A DNA stretch of 52,636 bases from Rhypophila decipiens (Eukaryota; Ascomycota; Sordariomycetes; Sordariales; Naviculisporaceae). The position numbers and the translations under genes are program-made. Below, piece after piece: positions 1 to 9,834 of the stretch (its first letter is position 1; each line of letters begins with the position of its first letter). The stretch covers positions 1 through 52,636 of the forward strand of contig MU858283.1 in NCBI GenBank assembly GCA_033297075.1. Reading direction: 5' to 3'. The notes beneath the pieces are model-generated. The model was given only the letters and a program-made list of their open reading frames with translations. It did not search any database and had not been told where the DNA came from.

Positions 1-25
1 ACTTGATTGGATCTTCCAATCAAGT
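1..25. repeat. Perfect inverted repeat (hairpin) at window edge
   Basis: The first 25 bases are an 11-bp perfect inverted repeat (acttgattgga / tccaatcaagt) around a 3-nt loop. It lies directly before a tandem repeat and an AT-rich patch, so it is probably part of a decayed transposable element. The element family cannot be named from this fragment. Confidence 0.6.
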
Positions 26-53
26 CTAGTTGCTCTTTTGGGCTATGTTACGT

Positions 54-107
54 AGTGGTGTGGTATGTCACGATCGTTACAGTGGTGTGGTATGTAACGA
101 TCGTTAT
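54..107. repeat. Two tandem 27-bp units with palindromic core
   Basis: Positions 54-80 and 81-107 are two copies of a 27-bp unit differing at two bases. Each ends in a near-palindrome around aacgatcgtt. The TGT..ACA shape (tgtcacgatcgttaca) resembles the terminal sequence of fungal LTR elements. That resemblance is an inference, because only the edge of the element is visible. Confidence 0.6.
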
Positions 108-420
108 AATAGACTAGGGGTTTAGAGGCTTATCCCTATAAAAACTAGTTATTTGGGTATTTTTAGCCTTTATAAAGGTATTTATTTATCTTATAACAGT
201 ATTTATTTTATCTAATATATATATTTATTCTTTCTATTCAGTATATGTATTTAATATCTAGGGGTTTGGGGACTTGTCCCTAATAGACTAGGGATTTAGG
301 GGCTTACCCCTATAAAAACCGGTAATTTAAACTATTTCTAACTAAATTTACTAGTAGAAGTAAAGTATTACTTATTTTACGAGGTAGTAGCTTATGTGCC
401 TCGTCAGGGTATTTTATCCT
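108..420. repeat. AT-rich patch with dispersed short repeat unit; probable transposon remnant
   Basis: A unit of the form ctaggg(g/a)ttt..ggcttatccct recurs at about 114-138, 258-280 and 287-311. The copies at 107-145 and 281-319 also share flanking taatagacta and ctataaaaac. The sequence between them is very rich in A, T and TpA steps, unlike the rest of the window. This suits a transposon remnant altered by repeat-induced point mutation. No coding capacity is visible. Confidence 0.45.
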
Positions 421-3400
421 CCGTACCCTGCAACTCTTGATGAGTAAGATATTCGGCAGAGTCATATAGCATAGCAGTAGGTAGGCAGGCAGTAGGCAGG
501 AGAGGTCCTCCCGGTCTGTTCTTGTCCGGCTCCAACTCCCCCCCTGCATGTCCGGAACGGGAAAATTAAAAGAGCACAGCTTCCGCAACGACACTGCGGT
601 ACCGAGGCCCATTTATCCGGCAACCTCTGGCCCTTGGGAGAGGTGACCTTGGGGCTTCATTCTGGGCTTGTTAGCTGTCGAGACATGTCCCGAATCGGCA
701 GGAGGATAAGCAGAACGGGTTAAATGGTCTGCCAACAACGGAAACCTGAGCAAAGCGCAATGGACATTGCGACGTTGCTGGGTTCGGGGACGCCCTTCTC
801 TTTGTGTTGGAGGCTTGTCTGTCATCACAGCACGGCCTGGTGGACACAAGGTATGGTTTGTTATGAGGGAGGGTTTGGACTCGGGTGCTGGACAGAGCGT
901 GATGAAAATTGAAATCAAGAATGCGCACTGCATCAGGGAGCGTGTACTAAGCCGTTCCTGCCTGCATAACACCGTTTGAAGTTCAGTCGGGGAAAGTGAA
1001 AAGTGGGGACGGCCGTTGAAGACGCCGGGACGCCACCATCTGAGATCTCGACACCGCACTACTGTACCCCATATACTTAGGTAATCTTATACCCTCGACC
1101 AATCATTCAGTCCAGCTGCAGTGTCTCAATCACCAGTTGTGCTGGGCGGAGAAGTCAGATCTTTGACTAGACCATGCCTGGCATTCCGCCCGTTGACACC
1201 ATCTCGGCAAGAGAAAAAGAAGAGCAAGAGCCGAAACTATCGAAACATGATTAACCATCGGTCGACTTGGTAATATCAATTGCCGGTGCTTGCGGTGAGT
1301 ACGCACGGATTACCATTACTGCTCCTGTCAGCACACAATGTCAAGAATCAAGATGGCCGAGGGCCGACTGGATCACATCGTCTCTTGACTCTGCTCTTTT
1401 GGTGTGGCATTTTTACCTCTTTCATTTTTCGATGTATATGGTTTTAGGGATCTAGCTTGACCCCTACTCGTACCACATACTATAGGTAATTAGCGAGCAA
1501 GCAAGAACATAATTGCAAAAAGTCTATCCGTAGCTCCTGCCCCAAGGCCTCGGGTGCTTTTAGATGAAAAACCCATATACATCCAATTTAACTTTATTTC
1601 ACTCCCAGATCAGTGGAATTGCTTCCCAACAAGGCCCGGATCGCTTTCGAGGCCCTTGACTACGACCACTCTATTTTCCAACCATGTAGTCTAGGTAGTC
1701 AAAAAGCACATGACATTTAATTACTAGATCAAACTCATAGAGGCGAGACATCCATAAATACTTCTGCAACCTTTTACCTTTCAACCCTGCTACCTACATG
1801 GATGTGATGGTTGACAGTATGTAAGATCGATCGTCCCCGGCCGCCCCGTCCTCCAGTCAAAAAGAACAAACACCAACATCACTAGAACTTGGTACATCAC
1901 TACACCTCTGTCGACATTGTCACTCTACCAAGCCCAAACCATACGGCGTTGGACCTCTCTGCATATAGCCAATTTGTTCAAACCACAGTCTTCTCCTCTA
2001 GTAGGTAGCCGAGCAAATAGTCGTCTGTTCGCAACCATATCCAGCAGAAGCCTACCTAGATTTTAGTGCGCAAGAGAAGCCTCCGCCAAGAGATATTGAC
2101 ACCTGTCGATTGTCTCCGAGTGTAACTCCGTGGTGTTTTTCCCTCCCCGCTATGTCGTTACTGCGCTTTGTGTTTCTTTGGGTCGGTGATTATAATATCA
2201 GCCGAGAAGACGTTGTTGTAACTTTGTTGTATCTCGGAGACGAACGACTGGACGCTTTAACTGCATGCAACAGTTGCTGGTATCGAGAGACCTCGGGAAT
2301 GCGATCAGACATAATGTGACCATGTGAAAAGGCATCTTGCAGGTTCAGCTGAGAACAGTTTGTGTCATGTCTTTTTACACTACACATCTGTGCACACGGC
2401 TGTTTCTGTATGTACATGGAATATCTCACGACGTAGTTTCCGAGATGGTGGTTGGATTACTACACTCCGTACAGTACTAAGAGGTCCAACAACCTCCAAT
2501 GTCCTTGTGTCCTTCATACAATCCCACATATGGTAGATCCCATATATATCCCTCCCTGGTACGCTACTGCAAAATATTCCGAATTGACATACATACCCAC
2601 TGCAGTCTATAGTAGGTACCCAAGGTAGTCAAGTCAGTCAGTCAGTTGGTGGTCCAAATATGTGTGAGTGTCTGTGTGACAACCAGACAATCATAAAAGG
2701 CGAGAACACGGGACCGAGAGGAACCGAGCCTTGGAGGTTGTTGCCGACGACTGTATCGGAAGGTCTAGACCTCCAACATACCCAACCAACAGACATGATG
2801 ATGATACCATTTCACACTGCCTACAGACCAACCTACACTACAGCTTGCGTGACATTGATACGTAGTGTATGTTTACAGCCATCCAGCCAAAAAAAAACCT
2901 TCCTTTGCTATTACTTTATGTTGTTCTTGAGCAGCCGAGTTGAATCTGATAGCCACTTCGAGGTCAAGTGAGCAAAAAAATCAGGAAAAAGTTGTAAACA
3001 ACCAACTCCCTCGCTCGTTTCTTCCATTATACATATCTAGTAACATTGAAGTCAAAATCGAGGTCTGTATCTTTCAAATAGAAACTTCACCTAGAAAGCA
3101 TGAAAAAGGAAACACATACGTCCACAATAATTAGCCAAATTATATTAGAAATGCTTTATTTCGCCGAGGACAAAAGCCCATGAATCCACATGCAAAGAGA
3201 TAGATACCTATCTATCCAGCCAACGCTCAAATACTATAATTAGTACGAGTAGCCAACATTAAAACGCCCAACTAACCTAACATGAACCTTTCACACGAAA
3301 TAGCAAACCGAGAAAAAAGACCAACAGCCGAGAACGAGTTAAAAAAAAGAAGAACAGAAATAACAAGAACCATTAAAAACTCCCCGACAAAGTAGTAAGT

Positions 3401-3520
3401 AAAAGGGAACATGGGAAGGGGGTATCATCAGTCCTTGTCCATCCTTTCCATCCAGTCCACACACATCTCTCCATCTTTACTTGGTTGGCTCCCATGAGCC
3501 AAAAAAGGTGCAAACAAGTT
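421..3520. other. Gene-free stretch, about 3.1 kb
   Basis: I see no credible gene here. Open frames are under 150 codons, lack recognisable motifs and often lack an ATG start. The sequence contains many short TAGGTA/TACCTA-type motifs (near 1078, 1690, 1788, 2005, 2052 and 2610). The right end is the 3' flank of the minus-strand FNIP-like gene. No tRNA was recognised by eye. Confidence 0.5.
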
Positions 3521-6500
3521 TCAATCCCCAAATTCCATACTATCAAGCCACCGCCTAACAGCCTCCCGAAGTGCACTCCCTCCTTCCTTACCACTACTAC
3601 TACTAGTATTCGTAGTAGTATTCGTAGCAGAAGATACAGCTGCAGCGGCAAAGTCACCACCATCACCACCGCCGCTGCCTTCGCGCTCTTCAATAACATC
3701 CCTTATAATCTCCTCCAGCGCAGACAACACAACAGTCTTGCACTGCGAACGCGGCACCTCCTGTGACAGACCTACACCACCCGCCGCCGCCCCTTGGGTA
3801 GTAGATGAACGTATATCCGACGACGTCGACACGCTGGCTCGTCGCTTGCTAGTCGATCTAGACGAGCAAGCCGAGCTGCTGCCGGCTGCCTTGCTCATGT
3901 CGGTGTTGGTATGATTAAGCGAGATGACCCTTTCCACCGCCTCGACGAGGACATCGTCTAAACTGAGTAGTGTCTCTTCTATAAACTCGTCGTCCTTGAC
4001 ACTCCAGATAACAAATTCGTTGTTACCTGCACCACCAACCGGCGACGAAGGCGTTGTTCCCGGTGACGAGTTACCGGTGGTAGCTGCATGCGGGGCCTTC
4101 ATCTTTACCAGCCGCCGATAACGTAAACGTTTGATAGTAAAAGTAGAAGCATCTGCGATAATGGCAGTGCTCACATCGATCCACTTGTCCACCACGACAA
4201 AAGGACCTCCAGAGTTATGATTCGGAGCCCAAGAAGGCGACGAGGGCTCAGCGCGCATAGACGCCTTGATATCCTCCATCAAGCCATCCTGAACAGGCAA
4301 CGCCTGCAGGATGAAATCAGGATGGTACTTTTGTAGCCATCCCGCCACGTTGACCGGGACATCCTTGTCCATGGAGAAGTAGGACGATTGCTCAAAGTTG
4401 TCAACCCCTAGCCCCCCGAACCCGGGAGCGGAGAGATAGCCGCTGCTCGATGGCGAGCTCACGGCCGTCTCAAAGTTGGTGAGATAGTCCGGGAAGGGTA
4501 TGTCAACGTCGATGACCCCATCTTCTATATTGATCGAGGTTTTCACTGGAGACTCAAACGCACCCGAGGGATTGGGTGTCCTTTGGGGCTTGGTGATGGT
4601 CTCGCCTCGCTCCCGGGTGTCGCTTGTTTCCAATGCTAGGCTTGTATTCCCCCCCGTTTGAGTAGCAAGTGGACCTACGGTCCTCGAGGTCGGGTCCTTT
4701 GGAGTTTTCGGGGACTGCTGTTCTGTCGTAGCCGCAGAAGGCCGCCTTGGTGCAGCATTAGAAGCCGCTTTCGTCGGCGAGGAAGGACCATTGTTTTGCT
4801 CGCTCGGCATGTTATTCGGAGTCTTGATCAATCCCGCGGTTGAATCCCTTCTCCGGGCACTCCATAGACCACTAATGACACTGCCCCATCTAGATCCTTG
4901 CCTGGATTCACCATTCGAGCTGCCATGCGACGCTGCGCTGTCTGCCCTCGTGATGCGCTTCAGATCATCAGTAGCAACACTGTTACTGCTTGTCGGGCGT
5001 CCATGAGAAAAGGATTCTGCCCTGTGGTGGGCGATCGAGAAATGAGGGATACTAATCTCGGGAGTAATGGTCCCTGTTGTAGCTGCGCTGCTCTTCCGCA
5101 GTGTAGGGTCACCTCCGCGGATAGGCAGGTGTGTTGTTCGAATAGACCCAGCGTCAGATACTCGTCTCTCGTGTCTGCCTTCCATACTAAGGTGCGCCAA
5201 TGTCGGCGGAACAGCACTCGCACGGGTGTTTTGCGACTGGAGGCTGAGGTTTCGGGAATGAGATGCTCGTCCAGGCCCGGTGCGGCGGTTAATCTTCCGC
5301 CTGAGAGACTCCTCCTTCAAGATTGGCACGACAAAAGAGGGAGGCGACTGGGAGAATGGCCCCAACGATGCTGATGTGCTCGGACGGTGGGCTCGCATGC
5401 CGGGGAATTGTTGCGAAGCAGGCAAGAATGCGGCCAGCAAGAATATCAAGCGCCTAGCAACAATCTTATCGTGGGCGACCACCACAGTTCGAGCAGGTAT
5501 CGAGGCATCCTCATCCGCCTTTGCCTTTTGCTGGAGGTAATGCCGTCGACGATATGAGGGCGGGCTCAGGGCTTGGAGCCAGTCAGTGTGCGTGGCCAGG
5601 AAGCCCGTGAGGAGGTTGAAGAGGAAACCCTCCTCTCTGCCACCCACCCATTTCACCACCCACCTAGCCTCCTCGCGCCAGATCGGCCAACGGTTCTGCC
5701 CGGTAACTACACGGGATGCGCAAATACCAGCGACAACCCTGCTCTTTGCAAACTCCACCTCCGATCCGACACGACGGTTTTCTTGTAGCGAGTTCGGAAG
5801 AAGCGTGACATGCTTTGCATTAGTCTTGGGAGCCTTCATAGGAGGACCGTCCTCGCTCCGCCGTCCTGGCAGACTGCTGATTCGGGAGTTCTGGCTCGGG
5901 ACTAATGTTGGAAGGGGGTCCGGGGAAGTGAGATCTGCCTGTCTCAGCATCTGGAGAATAGTACTCGAGGCGACCGTCTGCAGTTGATTCAGTGTCCGCA
6001 TGATGATATCCCAGTGCTGAGTAATGGCATCTATGTGGTCTTCGATATCACTTCCAAATGACGTCTCAAACAAATCGGGCCCAAAGCCTGGCTGTCCTAT
6101 CATGGTCCATCCAGAAGGGCGCGAGGAGCTTAATGAAGACGGAAAATAATCTTGCTCGGAATAGGAACCTGGGCCTCTGAAGCCTGACTTTGACAAGGTC
6201 GCAGGGGTGGAATGGGAAGAGGATGGGGGAAGGTTGATGACCAGAGCAACCGCGTACATTGGCGTCCTCTTTTGCTTCGGTTGGTATTTCTTCTTGGCCT
6301 TGCCATCGCCGCCGGGCGGGGGAAAAGGGTAGCCAGGGGTGTTCTCAGACGACGGGCCTTGCATATCGACAGCAGGAACTTCCTCGGTTGGCAGATTCAC
6401 AGGAAATAGTCTGGTGACCAGAACTTTCTTGCGATCATGCATTCGACCTGCCGGGCTCGTGGCAGACGATGAGGAAAACGGAGGTACACTCTCCGACGAG

Positions 6501-7258
6501 AATGACTGTGACAGCCTGCTTGCCCTCAAGCTTGACCTGCCAACAGAACCTCTCCCGTCGCCGAATGCCGCTTCGGTTGATCGGGTCTCGGAAGGAACAA
6601 CATGAACTTTGGTCGAGGTTCCTTTGTATGCCATGAGTTCGGAATTCCCAAATATGCAGCTCGAGAACGTCCCCAGTTCCTCACGATATTCCCTCCAAGT
6701 CCTCTGAGAATCGCTCTCGACATAGCCCTGATTTCGACTGTATATCGAAGATCTATTGTCGAACGCCCCCTGTCTAATCTTGGGACTCCCAGGTTGAATG
6801 ACTATCGGGCGTTGTACGTGGCTGACGCTCGGCTTTCGCGGATAAGTCGCACCTCGGCCGGGGTAGAATTGCGATGATGCGGCCGCTGTTGAAGCGCGCT
6901 CTCCTGTTGGAGATGGGATTGGTGGAGGGGCCTGACTATCATACAGGAGCGACGAGGCGAGAGAGCCAAGCGCATCTTGCATGATGATAATTCGGACATC
7001 GCGCGTGTCGAGCTCCAGCTCGGAACTGTAGTCGAACGCATTTGCCGACGAGGTTGTCGGGGTAGCCACGGACAGGGCAAAAACTTGCGTGGATCGGTTT
7101 TCGTAGAGATCCTGTAGATCGGGAAACAGCAAGCTTCGCGTATGGATGTCTTCCTGAACGGATTCTAGTGAGGAAACTGGCTTGTGAGACTGTGACTGGG
7201 GCGAGGGAGGCACCCCTGTGCCAGCGGCAGCCCCTAGGTTGAAGAGCTTGCCAAGCAT
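3521..7258 (-). CDS. Folliculin-interacting protein homologue (FNIP/Lst4 type)
   Basis: A single-exon frame of 1245 aa starting at ATG 7256-7258. The N-terminus has a longin-like block: LLFPDLQDLYENRSTQVFAL near residues 44-62, then RDVRIIIMQD at 86-95, the usual FNIP N-domain signature. A block ending TPMYAVALVINLP follows near residues 330-345. A middle domain (WPIWREEARWVVKWV.., about 520-620) ends in VVVAHDKIVARRLIFLLAAFLP. The C-terminal domain starts near residue 970 (GWLQKYHPDFILQALP). Long Ser/Pro-rich linkers separate the domains. In yeast, Lst4 pairs with the folliculin homologue Lst7 as a GAP for Rag-type GTPases at the vacuole, feeding amino-acid signals to TORC1; I infer the same role here. 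The family assignment is strong. Linker boundaries are approximate. Confidence 0.85.
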   Translation of the reverse strand: MLGKLFNLGAAAGTGVPPSPQSQSHKPVSSLESVQEDIHTRSLLFPDLQDLYENRSTQVFALSVATPTTSSANAFDYSSELELDTRDVRIIIMQDALGSLASSLLYDSQAPPPIPSPTGERASTAAASSQFYPGRGATYPRKPSVSHVQRPIVIQPGSPKIRQGAFDNRSSIYSRNQGYVESDSQRTWREYREELGTFSSCIFGNSELMAYKGTSTKVHVVPSETRSTEAAFGDGRGSVGRSSLRASRLSQSFSSESVPPFSSSSATSPAGRMHDRKKVLVTRLFPVNLPTEEVPAVDMQGPSSENTPGYPFPPPGGDGKAKKKYQPKQKRTPMYAVALVINLPPSSSHSTPATLSKSGFRGPGSYSEQDYFPSSLSSSRPSGWTMIGQPGFGPDLFETSFGSDIEDHIDAITQHWDIIMRTLNQLQTVASSTILQMLRQADLTSPDPLPTLVPSQNSRISSLPGRRSEDGPPMKAPKTNAKHVTLLPNSLQENRRVGSEVEFAKSRVVAGICASRVVTGQNRWPIWREEARWVVKWVGGREEGFLFNLLTGFLATHTDWLQALSPPSYRRRHYLQQKAKADEDASIPARTVVVAHDKIVARRLIFLLAAFLPASQQFPGMRAHRPSTSASLGPFSQSPPSFVVPILKEESLRRKINRRTGPGRASHSRNLSLQSQNTRASAVPPTLAHLSMEGRHERRVSDAGSIRTTHLPIRGGDPTLRKSSAATTGTITPEISIPHFSIAHHRAESFSHGRPTSSNSVATDDLKRITRADSAASHGSSNGESRQGSRWGSVISGLWSARRRDSTAGLIKTPNNMPSEQNNGPSSPTKAASNAAPRRPSAATTEQQSPKTPKDPTSRTVGPLATQTGGNTSLALETSDTRERGETITKPQRTPNPSGAFESPVKTSINIEDGVIDVDIPFPDYLTNFETAVSSPSSSGYLSAPGFGGLGVDNFEQSSYFSMDKDVPVNVAGWLQKYHPDFILQALPVQDGLMEDIKASMRAEPSSPSWAPNHNSGGPFVVVDKWIDVSTAIIADASTFTIKRLRYRRLVKMKAPHAATTGNSSPGTTPSSPVGGAGNNEFVIWSVKDDEFIEETLLSLDDVLVEAVERVISLNHTNTDMSKAAGSSSACSSRSTSKRRASVSTSSDIRSSTTQGAAAGGVGLSQEVPRSQCKTVVLSALEEIIRDVIEEREGSGGGDGGDFAAAAVSSATNTTTNTSSSSGKEGGSALREAVRRWLDSMEFGD

Positions 7259-9834
7259 TCTTTCAACGCAGACAGCCGTTCAATTACAAGGCCGGGCCGG
7301 TTCCTCGATCAGAAGCCCAGAGAGATGGTGTTCTCTCGGGCTAACATGGTTGATACTGTCGCCGTCGCGAGGGTTCAAGCCAGGAGACCTGATATGGCAG
7401 AGACCGCGTCAAACGTGTCGGCGAGGTGGGTAAACCGTATACAGGAAAGTAATTTGGGGGTAGGGCTAACGGTTGTTTCAATGACAGGAGAACTGAGCCT
7501 TGTATCAGGTCAAAGACGGATAGTCAAGCCCTCAAAGGTATGATATGAGTGGATAGAAAAGAAAAGGTCAGAAACGAGCCAATGCCAACATCACGACCAG
7601 TCGAGATCCGGGGGGAAATAGGTGTCTAGTATAGTCAAGGCACAGCACGCGGAGCGCGCCAGGGCGTTGGTGTTGCTTGGCCTTTGAAAAGCGAGGATAG
7701 CTGTTGACCAATGCCTCACTCGAGACGAGGCAGCTGCGGTGTCGGCGATCCTCAGCAGAACATGTTGTTGGTGAGTGGTGGCTATCGAGGTCCTGGAAGT
7801 GGTAATTCGAGTTAGAGCGGTTCATTCAGTTGATCAAACCAGCAGTGGCAGCGCGAGAAAGGTAAGATAGCACCTTGTGACTTCAAGTATGCGAGTTGGG
7901 CAATATTTCCGAGTATCACGCAGTCCAGAGACCCTGACCTTTTTCGCGTCTCGGACGATTCGGGATGAGAGGGGCGTTTCACAGAGTTAGCATCTCGGCG
8001 ACAGGCGACGAGGGGGAAACGCAAAAGGCCATTCGAGCCATGAGTTGTCTGTCATGGCAACCTGTCTTTGCGGGGGTGACCGGAGATTCGGAATGGCGGT
8101 GACGATGCGACTGAGAGTCTGAGGTAGGGCAAGTGTATGGTCAAGGTATGGGCTTGGAGGGGAAGTATGGGTCCGTTCTGGGGTCTCCCGCGTGTCCTGG
8201 TGGGGCCCGGCACTGTAGGGAATTGAGCATGACATGCAGCGGTGCAGCAGGCCTGGGTCTTTTCTTATCAGTCATTACGGGTACCGACGATTGCTACGTA
8301 CGATACTGTACTGCACGTGTGTTATTACTCTTTTCAGAGCTCGAGGCAGACAAAGCGGCACCCAACACGGCCCCGATCCGGTTCAAATGCCAGTGGGCTG
8401 GGCAAGTGACACTGTACGGATGCTGCATCTGCAAAGAATATGCACGTGTTGGCGGCTCTGTCGAGTATTCATACCACATGTCTTGCTCAGGAGGGGCAGA
8501 GGGGTAAGGTAGGAGGGATTGAAAGCTTGGACTCTGCACGAATGCGCCTCCCCGCAACATCTGGCCAGACCAGAGGTCCCGGAAACCCAAAACTCAAACA
8601 CTCGATCAGAGTCAGCATCCATCTCTCCACGTCTATTTAATCCTACCTGAACTAGGAGTCGTATAAATCATATCATATCATACACTATAGTAACATCCAA
8701 CCCCTTCCATGGCGAGCATGGTTGCTGAATACTGTTATTAACCCGTACCCCCACGAAGTTTCATACCAGGTATACTCAAGCTCGCCATATCCCAAGTCAA
8801 ACAAACACCAAAGCGCGCCAAACAACCCCATCGGCGTTACATCCTGTTTGTCATTAATTCCCACTGATTAGCGTCTTCGGAATCAATGGAACAAACACCG
8901 CCATAGCCGCGATGGGTAGAACGCTCCAGGGTCTGATGGTAGTATCATTCGCTGGTTTGTATTGTACCTAGGTCCCTGACCAGACCTCACTTGGTCTACA
9001 GGCCTACCTTCCCATGTATATAAGTGTACAGTCTCAAATCTGTTGACTTAACTCTTTCTAGCCCTCACCCTCACCCTCGCTCGCTATTTCACTTTCCCCA
9101 TCCTTTCCTTTCTTCCTTCTTGCCGCTCGCAAGCTGCGATGCGAGAAGAAGAGCATCCATCCCTTGCAACATGCAAGACGAATGGCACACCGACCAATGA
9201 GGTCCCACCATGGTTGGAGATGATGACCCAACAAGGAAAGACTCGGATTTTACATGACTAGTAGTACGACCCAACGCCCTTGAAAGAGGGGGAATACCTA
9301 CTGTCGGTAGGTAATTTGCGAAACACATCAACAAAAGACCTACCTACCAGCCTGCCTGTCGCTCGGTTGCTCGAATATCTTTCTTTTCTCGATTTGATCA
9401 AGTTAGTTCATATTTGCCTTTTCTTGTTAAACAGCACTGTTTCCGAGGTATGTATGGACTGTCGGTCCTGCCGGGCAAACTACATGAATCCAGAATGTTT
9501 TTTAGTCAAGTTAAGAGCTTGAAGCAGAAATAAAAGAATGGGTATTATAGCTGCCCAGACACGATGAGTTGGACAAGGTTGTCGATATTTCTGTAGGTAC
9601 TGTACTAACCTACTGAAAGGATGAGAAAACAGCAGTGTTCTATTCAAGTGTGTATTTACATAGGTCGGTGGTAGCATATTGTTGCGAAAAGAAGAAGAAA
9701 TCTCAGTCTCTAGATAAGCTAAGAATAAAAAAGGGGCAAAAGAAAACAAACCAAAGAAATAACAGTGAAACAAAAACTACAAGAAATCCCTTAAAGACTC
9801 GAAAAATAAAGAAGCAGGCAAAATGCCCACATCA
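7259..9834. other. Intergenic region upstream of FNIP-like gene
   Basis: About 2.6 kb without a supported protein gene. The left part is the promoter and leader of the minus-strand FNIP-like gene. It contains two CACGTG boxes at 8314-8319 and 8443-8448. The right part contains a plus-strand TATA-like site followed by a pyrimidine tract (listed separately), then the 3' flank of the CDF gene. Open frames here are short, mostly lack ATG starts and match no family I recognise. Confidence 0.5.
9017..9261 (+). promoter_or_regulatory. Core-promoter-like TATA plus pyrimidine tract, followed by a 40-codon ORF
   Basis: TATATAAG at 9017-9024 is followed, from about 9050 to 9122, by a strongly pyrimidine-rich strand (ccctcaccctcaccctcgct and onward). 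This is the arrangement seen at many fungal transcription starts. The first ATG is at 9139 and opens a 40-codon frame ending at TAG 9259-9261. The peptide resembles nothing I know. This could be a non-coding or short-peptide transcription unit running toward the CDF gene, or chance composition. Confidence 0.25.

Noticed and set aside
613..1059. 148-codon minus-strand frame near the left edge
   Set aside because: No recognisable motif, low-complexity composition, and neighbouring repeat debris.
7365..7395. ggttcaagcc resembling a tRNA T-loop
   Set aside because: The flanking bases do not pair as a T stem, and no acceptor or anticodon stem could be built around it.
9280..9522. 80-codon plus-strand frame near the promoter-like site
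   Set aside because: Its first codon is TTG rather than ATG, and no motif or splice pattern supports it.
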